Source: Streptomyces sp. IMTB 2501 (GTDB lineage: Bacteria; Actinomycetota; Actinomycetes; Streptomycetales; Streptomycetaceae). From it: a stretch of 64,000 bases of DNA. The notes under the pieces were generated by a model, which saw nothing but the letters and a program-made list of their open reading frames with translations, did not search any database and was not told the DNA's origin. The position numbers and the translations under genes are program-made. Positions 52,638-61,145 of the stretch are shown in pieces. Numbering within the stretch: the first letter of the stretch is position 1; each line of letters opens with the position of its first letter. The stretch is taken from positions 124,001 to 188,000 of the forward strand of contig NZ_MQUS01000014.1 of the NCBI RefSeq assembly GCF_001953885.1, given 5' to 3'.

Positions 52638-55600
52638 CTAGGGCATGGGGTCGGCGTCGCAGTTGGAGCGGCGCCAGGCCTCGGCGTCCGTGCAGGCCGG
52701 GTGAACGGCCCCGAGCTTGCTGCGCAGTCCCTCCACGGCGGCCGTGTGCATGGCCTCGGCCTCCTCGGTCCGGCGCAGCGCCCGCAGATCACTGGCGATG
52801 TTGTTCATCAGGGCGAACGCGGTGGGGTGCTGTTCGCCCAGCGTGGCCTTGACCCGCTCCAGGGTGCGCAGGCCCAGCTCCAGGGCGCCGGCGGCATCGC
52901 CCTGCGCGTACCTGTCGCTGGCCAGGTTGGCGGCGCACACGAGCACCGTGGGGTGGTCCTCGCCCAGGGCCCGGACCGCGCGGTCCAGGGCGTTCTCGTT
53001 GAGGGCGCGCGCGTCCTCCACCTGGTTGACCAGCCGCAGGGTGATGGCGAGGTCGATGTCCGCCGCCACCGTGTCGGGGTGCTGCGAGCCGAAGACCTCG
53101 GCATACAGATCGCGGGTCCGCTCACCGAGTTTGAGCGCGTCGTCCAGGTTGTTGAGCTGCCTGAGGTCGATCGACAGACTGAGGGAGGCCACCAGGGAGT
53201 CCGGACTGCGCTCTCCGTAGCGGTCGGTGAGCGCCTTGCTGGCCTGCAGACTGAGGTCGTAGGCGGCCTGGTGGTCTCCGGCCTTGCGCCGTGACACGGC
53301 CAGCCTGGCCAGGGCACGCAGCGTGTGCGGGTTGGTCTCACCGAACACGTTGCGGTACTTCTCGACGATCTCCTCGAACATGCGGGCGCCGAGCGCGTAG
53401 TCGCCCGCTTCCCGGCGGTCCAGCGCCAGACCCATCTCGGACAGCAGGGTGTCGTAGGCTTCCTCGCCGTAGATGACGACGTTGCGGCGCCAGGTCTCCT
53501 CGTCGAGTTCGAGCGCCTCGCGGTAGTGACCGCACGCGCGCAGGGCCACGGCGAGGTTGTGCGTGTGGTCGAGGGTGAGCGGGTCCTCCTCGCCATAGGC
53601 GCGTACGGCCCTCTCGTGCACCTCCCGGGCGATGTCCAGGGCCCCGCGGAAATCACCGTGCGAACGGCGGTCGACCGCTACCGACCCCATCGTGGACAGC
53701 AGCTCCTCCTCCGCGTCGGAGCCCAGTGCCCGTACGGCGGTCAGCATCCGCTGGCTCAGTTCGGCGGCCTCTCCGTAACGGCCCATCCGCCACAGGACGT
53801 ACCACAGGCTGCGGCACAGCAGCAGGGTCTGCTGGTCGCCCTCCCCGTACTTCTCCCGCCACCGCTCGTACGCCTTCTGGCCGAACTCGCGGGCGCTCTC
53901 GTGGTCGCCCCAGTAGTAGAGGTAGTCCGCGGTGTTGATGATGAGCTGCCGGACGTTGCCGACCTCCGAGTCGATCGCGCCGGACTCCACCACATGCGGG
54001 TACAGGTCGCCGAAGCGGCCCCAGTGGTCCGGGTCCCGGGGATCGCGGGGCGCGTTGGCCGCCAGGAGCAGATGGGCGCCGTGCCGCATGCGCTGCTGCT
54101 GTTCCTCCGTCATCCGCGCGATGAGCACCGCCTGCACCAGACGGTGCATCTGGATGCTGTTGTTGCGGTGGTCGATCTTGGCAAGGGAATACCGGTTGAT
54201 TTCCCGGATGGCCCGCGCCAGGCGCAGCGGGTCGGTCAGCGCCCGGTCCAGATCGGGGGCGATGGGCTGGACCGGTGCCCCGGAGAAGAGAGACCGCGCG
54301 ATGGGCTCGGGGGCGAAGTACGCACAGATCTGCAGCAGTTGCAGGGCGGCGGGGTTCTTGCTCGCCAGATGGTCCAGCGAGACGTTCCAGGCCGTTGCCA
54401 CGGTCTGCTCGTAGTGCGTCGGACGGGAAACTGTCATGAGTTCTGCACGTTTCTCTGCGAACAGCCGCAGGTACTCGGCGGCGGGCATGCCGGTCTCGGC
54501 TCGCCAAGCCGATGCCTGCTCGACCGCGAGCGGCAGATCGCCCAGGACATGGGCGAGCTGGTCCGCCTCGTCGTCGGACAGGTCGGGGTTGCGGCGCTGG
54601 AGCAGCTGAATGCTCTCCGCGCGTTCGAACACGTCGACTTCCAGTGGGCGGGCGAGGGTGTTCCACTGCGGATTGCGCGACGTAATGAGGATGGAGCCGC
54701 CCGAATTGTTTTCCGAGCTGCTCGGGAAGAATTCCTGGACCGCTTCCGGACTTTCGGCGTTGTCGAACACCAGCAGCCATTTGCTGTACGGGTTTCCGGT
54801 ACGCAGGGCCTCCAGCACGGCCGGTACCGCGGTGATCGCCTCACTGCTGACCGGAAGATGCAGCCGGTGGGCCAGTTCGACCAGGGCCTGGGCGATCTGC
54901 GTGGGGCGTTCGGCGGGGATCCACCAGACGATGTCGTACTGACCGGCCTGGCGATATACGTATTCCTGGGCGAGTTGGGATTTCCCGACTCCGCCGAGGC
55001 CGTGCAGGGCATGCGGAAGCACGGCGGTCGGCCCGCCCCGCAGTTCCCTTTCCAGCCTTTGCAGCAGATCTTCCCGTCCGGTGAAGACGAGATTGCGCGG
55101 CGGCATGTTTCCCCAGACCATGGGGCGCACGGTGGCAAGAGGCGCGGGACGGCTCAGTGTAATTCCCTGCCGTGACCCAGTGTCGGGGTAAGCCGTGACC
55201 ATGGTGGCGTCTCCTGGGGAGGTGCCAGTATCAGCGTGGCCGAGCTGCTCGGCCAGCACCGGTGCCTCGGAGGTGTTCGGTTCAGTCACTATGCCATAGC
55301 TTTCCGTGTGTGGCGCGATGGGTCGCTCGCCGCGTGTCGATTCGCTCATCTGCTGTGTTGATTCCTCGTGCGCCCGAATGAGCTGCCCGATTAACCGGGC
55401 CCGGCGCGCGTGGGCGCCGGAGAGCGATCGGAGAACCGCGAACTCGATCTCGCGAAGTCGCCGATTCTCTTCGGTGACCTTCGGTTTGGAGGCGGTTGCT
55501 CCATCCAGGTAAGCCAGCATCTCCCGTGCGGCAGCGCTGCGCGGGGCGAGTAACTCCGCCACCGCTTTTGTGGCCAGTTCGGTGGCGTGCCGGTTGCTTG

Positions 55601-57092
55601 CCGCCAGTACTTCCTCGCGGACTCCCGGGTGAAAGGAGAAAAACCCGTCGTCGGCCGGGTCGGAGGTCACCAGGTCGCTCATGAGGAACTCGGCCAGGTG
55701 CTCCGGCCCGGTGCGCGGCAGGGTGCGCCGTTGCAGGGCCGTCATGACCCGCAGGTCCAGCGGAGCGGTGGCGAGGCGGGTGGCCAGCTGGAACGTGTCG
55801 GGAGAGGCCCAGACCCGGAACAGGGCGACGCGTTCCGCCGCGGTCTTCTCACGGGGTGCGCGCACGGACTCGGCGGGCGGCCGTGAGGTCCGGGGCAGGA
55901 GCAGGGCGGCCACCTCGGTCCAGCGCGGCCCCGTCCCGGTCAGGAACGTGGTCCAGGGGAGCAGCCACTCCTCGGACAGCTCCAGGACGGGGACGACGGT
56001 GTCCGTCCGGTGGGCCGGAGTCCGTCCCGACGGCTCCGCGTACTCCCACGACCCGGGGCCCGGCCGGTCGCCCGCCGTGTGCAGCCGGACGCGCTCCAGC
56101 CGGTGCAGCGCGCTGCGGTACCACAGGTGTTGGGGCAGCACGTTCAGGACGGCGGTCGGCTGATGGCGGCCCCAGGACGCGAGGTGTGCCTGTACGGCGC
56201 CGGACTGCCAGGCCGGAGCCAGACCGTCGGTGAGGACGAGGACGAGCGTGCGGCCGGTGGGATCCAGCAGCCGCCCGGGCGAGATGCCGTGCGCGGTGCC
56301 CGGCCAGTGCACGGACACCGACTCGGGCCGGCTGGTGTCGAGATGGAGCAGCCGGAAATCGCCGAAGCCGCCGTACTGCCGGAACAGGCGTGCGGCGTGT
56401 TCGGTGGTGTCACGCCACACGGCCATCCGTGGTGCGACGTCGAGGAGCAGCACCGCGTGCCAGCGCGGACCCGGTCCCGGACGCATGGCGGGCGGCAGTC
56501 CGGGATCCACCGCCAGGCGTTCGGCCGTGGCGTCCGTGTCGACCTGCGGCGCCCTAGGGTTCGGGGTCTGCCGGCGCAACGGCCGCAGGGCGCGCGCGAG
56601 GTGGGGGAGCGGGGGGTCAGGACGGGGACGCAGGGCGCGGATCGGGCGGACGGTGCCCGTGTCGCCGGGCGCCGGGAGGTCGTCTGTGAGCGGGAGGAAC
56701 GGCAGCGGGTCCGGCTCGGTGGGCCGGTGGTCGCCGTTGGTGCGGCCGCGCCGGATGTCCTCCGCGGGCGTCTTCCGGTCGGTGCGCGGGGCGAGGAGGT
56801 CCCGGTCCGCCGGCCACTGCGGGAACCGGGGCGGTGGTGTCTGCTGCTCGGCGGGGGCCGGGTTCGGCGCCTGTCGAGGAGGCCGGGCGGTCGGCGGCGC
56901 GTGCTCGGGCGGATCTCCCTCGTCGCCCGCCCAGGCCGCGATGTCCGGGTGGCAGGCCGCGAGCCACAGGGCGTCCGCGATCTCCCGTGGGTGCAGTTCA
57001 CCGACGGGCACGGCGGAGGCGGCGGCGGCGGACGCTCGACTCGGTCCGCCGGCCGCCTCGCGACCGTTGATCTTCGGCGGTTGGTCAGACAC
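52638..57092 (-). CDS. fxsT: SAV_2336/vWA-like, NB-ARC, TPR protein (FxsT-like)
   Basis: 1,484 residues. Residues about 30-60 (VGELHPREIADALWLAA) match the start of SAV_2336-type proteins. After a Pro-rich linker, residues about 205-345 are a vWA-like fold with a degenerate MIDAS (LLLDVAPRM for D-x-S-x-S; LVLTDG retained). Residues about 670-960 are an NB-ARC STAND NTPase: P-loop GLGGVGKS (about 700), Walker B LLVFDNAE, ITSR sensor. From about 1,090 to the end are TPRs of about 42 residues. NCBI names such TPR proteins FxsT when they occur with FxSxx-COOH peptides. GTG at 57092 overlaps the MoxR gene by 8 bp. Two TTA codons (residues 514 and 567). Likely a sensor/switch of a conflict system. 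Confidence 0.8.
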   Translation of the reverse strand: MSDQPPKINGREAAGGPSRASAAAASAVPVGELHPREIADALWLAACHPDIAAWAGDEGDPPEHAPPTARPPRQAPNPAPAEQQTPPPRFPQWPADRDLLAPRTDRKTPAEDIRRGRTNGDHRPTEPDPLPFLPLTDDLPAPGDTGTVRPIRALRPRPDPPLPHLARALRPLRRQTPNPRAPQVDTDATAERLAVDPGLPPAMRPGPGPRWHAVLLLDVAPRMAVWRDTTEHAARLFRQYGGFGDFRLLHLDTSRPESVSVHWPGTAHGISPGRLLDPTGRTLVLVLTDGLAPAWQSGAVQAHLASWGRHQPTAVLNVLPQHLWYRSALHRLERVRLHTAGDRPGPGSWEYAEPSGRTPAHRTDTVVPVLELSEEWLLPWTTFLTGTGPRWTEVAALLLPRTSRPPAESVRAPREKTAAERVALFRVWASPDTFQLATRLATAPLDLRVMTALQRRTLPRTGPEHLAEFLMSDLVTSDPADDGFFSFHPGVREEVLAASNRHATELATKAVAELLAPRSAAAREMLAYLDGATASKPKVTEENRRLREIEFAVLRSLSGAHARRARLIGQLIRAHEESTQQMSESTRGERPIAPHTESYGIVTEPNTSEAPVLAEQLGHADTGTSPGDATMVTAYPDTGSRQGITLSRPAPLATVRPMVWGNMPPRNLVFTGREDLLQRLERELRGGPTAVLPHALHGLGGVGKSQLAQEYVYRQAGQYDIVWWIPAERPTQIAQALVELAHRLHLPVSSEAITAVPAVLEALRTGNPYSKWLLVFDNAESPEAVQEFFPSSSENNSGGSILITSRNPQWNTLARPLEVDVFERAESIQLLQRRNPDLSDDEADQLAHVLGDLPLAVEQASAWRAETGMPAAEYLRLFAEKRAELMTVSRPTHYEQTVATAWNVSLDHLASKNPAALQLLQICAYFAPEPIARSLFSGAPVQPIAPDLDRALTDPLRLARAIREINRYSLAKIDHRNNSIQMHRLVQAVLIARMTEEQQQRMRHGAHLLLAANAPRDPRDPDHWGRFGDLYPHVVESGAIDSEVGNVRQLIINTADYLYYWGDHESAREFGQKAYERWREKYGEGDQQTLLLCRSLWYVLWRMGRYGEAAELSQRMLTAVRALGSDAEEELLSTMGSVAVDRRSHGDFRGALDIAREVHERAVRAYGEEDPLTLDHTHNLAVALRACGHYREALELDEETWRRNVVIYGEEAYDTLLSEMGLALDRREAGDYALGARMFEEIVEKYRNVFGETNPHTLRALARLAVSRRKAGDHQAAYDLSLQASKALTDRYGERSPDSLVASLSLSIDLRQLNNLDDALKLGERTRDLYAEVFGSQHPDTVAADIDLAITLRLVNQVEDARALNENALDRAVRALGEDHPTVLVCAANLASDRYAQGDAAGALELGLRTLERVKATLGEQHPTAFALMNNIASDLRALRRTEEAEAMHTAAVEGLRSKLGAVHPACTDAEAWRRSNCDADPMP

Positions 57093-58209
57093 CCCAGTCC
57101 GCTCCGTCTCCGCTCAGCGGGTGCCAGATAGCTTCGAGGACGGCCTGCCACTCGGCGTGGTCCTCCTCACCGTAGGAGTAGGCACCTGAGGTGACCAGGT
57201 GTGCCGCATTGAGTAATTGGTCGGATGCCAGTCCGTCGACCTGAGCGCTGCGCGTCATGAACTCCTGGACGAGCCTTTCTTGCACGTCTCCCAACCCGCC
57301 CCCGAAGTGTGCCGCGACCAACTCGCCCAGCGTCTCCGGTGTGGGGTCCGGTATATCAAGTCGCAGGCATCGGCGCATGAACGCCTCAGGAAACTCACGT
57401 TCACCGTTGGACGTCATGATGACGATCGGGAATGATCGAGTTTTGATGATCCCGTCATTAATTGTCGCGGTCCTGCCCGGGTCTGCCGTGTAAACGGTGA
57501 CACTCCCCGTCCGGCGCTTCACCCGAACGAGAGGCTGAACCGGGAACCAGCCGTCCTCGAACAATGACAGCAGGTCATTGGGAAGGTCGGCATCTCCCTT
57601 GTCCAGCTCATCGATCAGCAGGACACGCGGCAGACGGTGGGGCAGGAGGGCGGTGCCCAGTGGACCCAGCTGGATGAAATCGCCGATGTCCAGGGCGGGC
57701 ACCGGTGATCCGTCGTCGGCGGCGTCCTGCCCTGACCCGCGCTCCTGTGCCGCGAACCACGCCTGTCCCGCCTGCGCACGCCCCAGGACGTCGTACTCGA
57801 ACAGCCCCGAAGCCAGCGTCGTCCTGCTGGTGACCGGCCATTGGAGCACCCGTCCCAGGCCCAGTTCACGGGCGATGCGAAAGGCGAGCGCGGACTTGCC
57901 GACGCCGGGCCGGCCCGTCACCAGCAAGGGACGCCTCAGCAGGAGGGCGGCGTTGACCAGCCGCACCTCGGCCGCCGGCGGACGCCGGGTCGCCGAGGCC
58001 GGTCCCAGCCGCCGGTCCGCCTCGCCGTCCTCGGGGGGCGCGGGCTGCACCGGCCCTCCGTCGAAGGTCCGCCAGCGCGGGCCCGGCGGCCACGGGCGGT
58101 CCTCGTACGGCGTCTCGTCGGTGAACGCCGCACCGGTGCCGGTGTAGAGCCGCGGGCCCGGAGGACGACCGTCCGGTGCCGGTAAGCCCGCCTGAGGTGA
58201 TGTACTCAT
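57085..58209 (-). CDS. MoxR-family AAA+ ATPase
   Basis: 374 residues. After a Pro-rich N-terminus of about 80 residues: Walker A GRPGVGKSA, Walker B VLLIDELDKGD, sensor 1 IVIMTSNGE and arginine finger FMRRCLRLDIP, then a small lid domain. MoxR ATPases act with vWA proteins as chaperone-like switches. ATG overlaps the VMAP stop (ATGA) and its 3' end overlaps the FxsT-like start, so the three are translationally coupled. One TTA codon (residue 332). Confidence 0.9.
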   Translation of the reverse strand: MSTSPQAGLPAPDGRPPGPRLYTGTGAAFTDETPYEDRPWPPGPRWRTFDGGPVQPAPPEDGEADRRLGPASATRRPPAAEVRLVNAALLLRRPLLVTGRPGVGKSALAFRIARELGLGRVLQWPVTSRTTLASGLFEYDVLGRAQAGQAWFAAQERGSGQDAADDGSPVPALDIGDFIQLGPLGTALLPHRLPRVLLIDELDKGDADLPNDLLSLFEDGWFPVQPLVRVKRRTGSVTVYTADPGRTATINDGIIKTRSFPIVIMTSNGEREFPEAFMRRCLRLDIPDPTPETLGELVAAHFGGGLGDVQERLVQEFMTRSAQVDGLASDQLLNAAHLVTSGAYSYGEEDHAEWQAVLEAIWHPLSGDGADWGV

Positions 58210-59846
58210 TCAATCCCCCCTATGAACGCGGCGGGCGCGCCGGCACCATCGCCCAGCAGCTGCTCAGGGTCGTCCCAGACGACGCAGAGGTGCCGGGCCG
58301 AGGCCTGCGTACGGCCGTCCGCAGGCGTTGCGGAATCGCTCTTCCACTGTCGGGCATGGAACGGAAGGCCTGCCAGACCGCCTTCGGTCAGGCCGTCCCG
58401 GACCATGCCATGGAACTGCTCGGAGGTCGCTTCCCGATGGAGTATGAGGACAGGGATGCCCAGATCGATGGCCACGCGAACTTCTCCGAGGCCGGCCGTC
58501 CTGCCGGCGGCCGGCGGCTCGCTGAGCACCATGGCGACGACGTCCTCCTTCGTGCCGATCGTCTTGTCCAGGCGCCCGAGATGCTCCTTCACGGGACGGC
58601 CCGCCTGGTCGCAGTAGTGGACGGCCTTCTCGTTCTTCGGCGCGTCCTTCCAGCGTGCCCAGCGCATCCGCCAGATCTGGTAGCTGTCCCGCCGGTGCAG
58701 GCGTTCCAGGCTGTGCAGAACTATCTCCGGATACTTGCTGAACAGCGGGTTGGCGTAGCCGAGCGAGGGGTCGCGGTCCCACCATTCCACCGGCTCGTTC
58801 AGTAATTCGGTCGGCAGGAAGAACTCCAGCACCACCTCTTGGGCGCGCGTGTGCCACATGGAGGCCATGCGGGTCAGCATGCGCGCCACCGTGGCCGGTA
58901 CCTGCGCGCGGGGGACCGGCTGCTGGGCCTCGCCCTCCTTGGCGTGATGCAACTCCGGGGACTCGGCGTACTTCACCCGGGCGGACACCCAGTAGCGGCG
59001 CCCCCTGCGTGCCGGCCGTCTGCCGGTCCCGGGCAACGGTGTGAGGTCCGGTACGAGTTTGATGTACAGCCTGATCACCGGGCGTTCCGGCCGGGCGGGC
59101 GGGTCCGCCGGCTGACCGGGCGGGGCTTCGGGCTCCACGACGGCGCGTGCCACCGGGAACACGACGGCGCGCTCCGCCGGGGAGGACCGGCCGCCGAGCA
59201 GGGACGCCCGTAACTCCGCGAGGCCGTCCTCGCCGTCGGTCAGCTTCCACCGTTCGGCGAAGTGGTCGTTCCAGCCGTGCAACTCGCCGACGTGCGAGGC
59301 GAGATCGGGGTGGAGAGCCAGGTGTTCCAGCAGCAGCATGCCGGGCGACAGGACCGTGCCCGGCAGGCTCGTGAGGCCGGAGAGATGCAGGAACGCGTGC
59401 CAGGCCGTGGTGCAGTACGCCGGCAGACGCACCCGGCCGCCCGTGATCACCGCGACCGTCGTGTCGAGTTCGGGCAGACTGACGGCCAGGGCGTCGCGCA
59501 ACGCCGTCCAGTCCCTGCCGTCGTAGAGCCGCAGCGCGTAGAACTCCTCCATGAGCGGCATCAGACGATGCTCCAGCGCGGGGGCCACGAGACAGGTGGC
59601 GTCCACCAGCACCGCCAGCCCGTCCGGCAGCTCCTCGCACGCCCGCACCGCCGCGACGAACTCCTGCTGGGCGGTGGGAAGCTCCTCCAGGGCCTGACCG
59701 CGACTGCCAAGCCGCCGCGTCAGTTCCAGCCGCCACTGGTGCCGGCCGCGAGTGTCCGTCAGAGCCGACGACTCCGCCAGGACGCCCACGACCCGGCGCA
59801 CGATCCCGTTGCGCTGTTCGGTCTGGACAGCGAGTCCCCATGGCAT
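58206..59846 (-). CDS. VMAP-like protein (EAD2-like N-terminus, VMAP-C)
   Basis: 546 residues. Residues about 10-90 are helical (RNGIVRRVVGVLAESSALTD, RRLGSRGQALEELPT, CEELPDGLAVLVDA) and resemble the EAD2-like tail of the kinase gene. The middle is a VMAP-type linker domain (LPAYCTTAWHAFLHLSGL). The C-terminal about 250 residues carry the VMAP-C pattern: EVVLEFFLPTELLNEPVEWW, IVLHSLERL, LHREA. VMAP (vWA-MoxR-associated protein) genes define ternary conflict systems with MoxR and vWA. First gene of the operon, ATG with GGGGAGAG. Two TTA codons (residues 212 and 348). Molecular activity unknown; a protease-like or adaptor role is speculative. Confidence 0.78.
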   Translation of the reverse strand: MPWGLAVQTEQRNGIVRRVVGVLAESSALTDTRGRHQWRLELTRRLGSRGQALEELPTAQQEFVAAVRACEELPDGLAVLVDATCLVAPALEHRLMPLMEEFYALRLYDGRDWTALRDALAVSLPELDTTVAVITGGRVRLPAYCTTAWHAFLHLSGLTSLPGTVLSPGMLLLEHLALHPDLASHVGELHGWNDHFAERWKLTDGEDGLAELRASLLGGRSSPAERAVVFPVARAVVEPEAPPGQPADPPARPERPVIRLYIKLVPDLTPLPGTGRRPARRGRRYWVSARVKYAESPELHHAKEGEAQQPVPRAQVPATVARMLTRMASMWHTRAQEVVLEFFLPTELLNEPVEWWDRDPSLGYANPLFSKYPEIVLHSLERLHRRDSYQIWRMRWARWKDAPKNEKAVHYCDQAGRPVKEHLGRLDKTIGTKEDVVAMVLSEPPAAGRTAGLGEVRVAIDLGIPVLILHREATSEQFHGMVRDGLTEGGLAGLPFHARQWKSDSATPADGRTQASARHLCVVWDDPEQLLGDGAGAPAAFIGGIE

Positions 59847-59902
59847 AGGCGTCTCTCCCCCGCACGCAGCCCCACCTGGCGCCTCCGCTCCAACACCCGA
59901 TC

Positions 59903-59930
59903 AGGGTATGGGGATTGGGCGCACAGCCAA
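59903..59930 (-). promoter_or_regulatory. Candidate promoter of the VMAP-MoxR-FxsT operon
   Basis: On the minus strand TTGGCT (59930-59925) and TACCCT (59908-59903) are spaced by 16 bp, about 57 bp before the VMAP ATG. On the plus strand TAGGGT at 59997-60002 could serve the S-4TM gene, so both genes would be read from this 189-bp divergent region. Confidence 0.35.
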
Positions 59931-60035
59931 ACACGTTCGACGAGATTCACGGGTAGGAACATGGTCCGGGACGCCGCGCCGCGGCGGACGCCGGAATAGG
60001 GTGCTGCACGTCCAGGGGTGAGCAGGGGGGACCAC

Positions 60036-60944
60036 GTGAGTCAACGAGTGCCGGCTCCGATCGTGCGACGCCAGAACGACGAGGACCTGCTGACCGTGCT
60101 GCGTGCCGGGGAGTCCGCGCACGCCCGCGCCCGAAGACTCGCTTCCGCCCGGGTCGCCGTGTCCGTGTTCCTGGCCGCGGGCGCGGTGCTCGCGGTCGTG
60201 GTTCCGGCCCTGCAGACGGTGCTCACGACGGCCGGGTTCCTGTGGGCGCTCGTGTATGCCGTCGGGGCCGGCTCGTGGACGGAGAGCGAGTTCCGCACGG
60301 CGGCACTGCTGCAGGAGACGTTCGACACCCGGCTGTACGACATCCCGTGGAACGAGATGCTGGCCGGGAACGCCCCGTCCGCCGACGAGATCAGCAGGCT
60401 GGCGCGGCGCTACCAGGGGCCGGAGGAGCGGCTGCGGGACTACTACGAGATCCGTGAACTGCCGCGCCCCTTGGACCTTCTGTCCTGCATCCTGCAGAAC
60501 CTCGCGTGGGGCGCGCGGATCCGCCGGCGCTACGCCGCCGCGGTCCAGGCCGGCGTGATCGGATGGATCGTCACCGGGGTGGCCGTGGGCGTGTCTACCG
60601 GAATGACCCTCGCCTCCCTGCTCACGACCTGGTTCATCCCCTCGCTGGGGCTGCTGCTGCTCGGTGTCGACATCGTGCGTGCGCAGCGTGAGACCGCGGC
60701 GGCGCGAGAACACGCGCGGCAGGTGATCCTTCGGGAGATGCGAGAGCACGCGCACTCGGGGCTGCCGCCGGAGCGCGTCCCGGACCTGCTGGTGCTCGCC
60801 CGGCAGGCCCAGGACGTGCTGCTGCGGACTCGTCTGGCACAGGCCCGGGTGCCCAACTGGTTCTTCCGGAGGTTCCTGGACAGCGACCGTGCGGACTTCG
60901 CCGCCGCCATGGACGAGGTCGGCAGCTGGCTGCCGCGGGCCTGA
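60036..60944 (+). CDS. S-4TM family putative pore-forming effector
   Basis: 302 residues. Starts with IVRRQNDEDLL, then two closely spaced membrane helices (about 38-82), the conserved block TFDTRLYDIPWNEML and LPRPLDLLSCILQNLAWGAR, a second pair of helices (about 165-215), a coiled helix and VPNWFFRRF. This matches the SMODS-associated 4TM (S-4TM) effector family, proposed to form pores in CBASS and related systems. GTG at 60036 with AGGGGGG is favoured over 60018. Divergent from VMAP with a shared promoter region, so it is plausibly the killing module of this locus. No SMODS/CD-NTase gene is present in the window. Confidence 0.82.
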   Translation: MSQRVPAPIVRRQNDEDLLTVLRAGESAHARARRLASARVAVSVFLAAGAVLAVVVPALQTVLTTAGFLWALVYAVGAGSWTESEFRTAALLQETFDTRLYDIPWNEMLAGNAPSADEISRLARRYQGPEERLRDYYEIRELPRPLDLLSCILQNLAWGARIRRRYAAAVQAGVIGWIVTGVAVGVSTGMTLASLLTTWFIPSLGLLLLGVDIVRAQRETAAAREHARQVILREMREHAHSGLPPERVPDLLVLARQAQDVLLRTRLAQARVPNWFFRRFLDSDRADFAAAMDEVGSWLPRA

Positions 60945-60969
60945 GGCCGGCGGCGGGCCGGTCAGATCG

Positions 60970-61124
60970 ACGCCCGCCGCCTCCGCCGGCGCCCGCGTCT
61001 CCGCGTTCTGCTGCTGGGTGAGGATCTCGGTGAGGGCCTGGCGGAAACCGTCCACGCGCTCGCTGATGCGGGTGACGTGGCCGGCGACGTCCGGCAGACA
61101 GCGCTGGAGTTCCTCGTCGGTCTC
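60970..61124 (-). pseudogene. Internal remnant of a CorA-type Mg2+ transporter
   Basis: The minus-strand frame reads ETDEELQRCLPDVAGHVTRI and ERVDGFRQALTEILTQQQNA, which correspond to the long helix before the first membrane helix of CorA (typically DVxDHVxRVSERVDGFRxxL then ILTVNATLVxQQQN). About seven residues are missing between ILT and QQQN, and neither the N-terminal domain nor the GMN-containing membrane part is present. The LysR gene starts just beyond its 5' end. A fragment left by deletion is the best explanation. Confidence 0.5.
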
Positions 61125-61145
61125 GGCCCCTCTACAGTCGGGCCC

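Noticed and set aside
52638..60944. CBASS or CRISPR-linked system because of the S-4TM protein
   Set aside because: No CD-NTase/SMODS gene, nucleotide-sensor effector pair, Cas gene or repeat array is visible.
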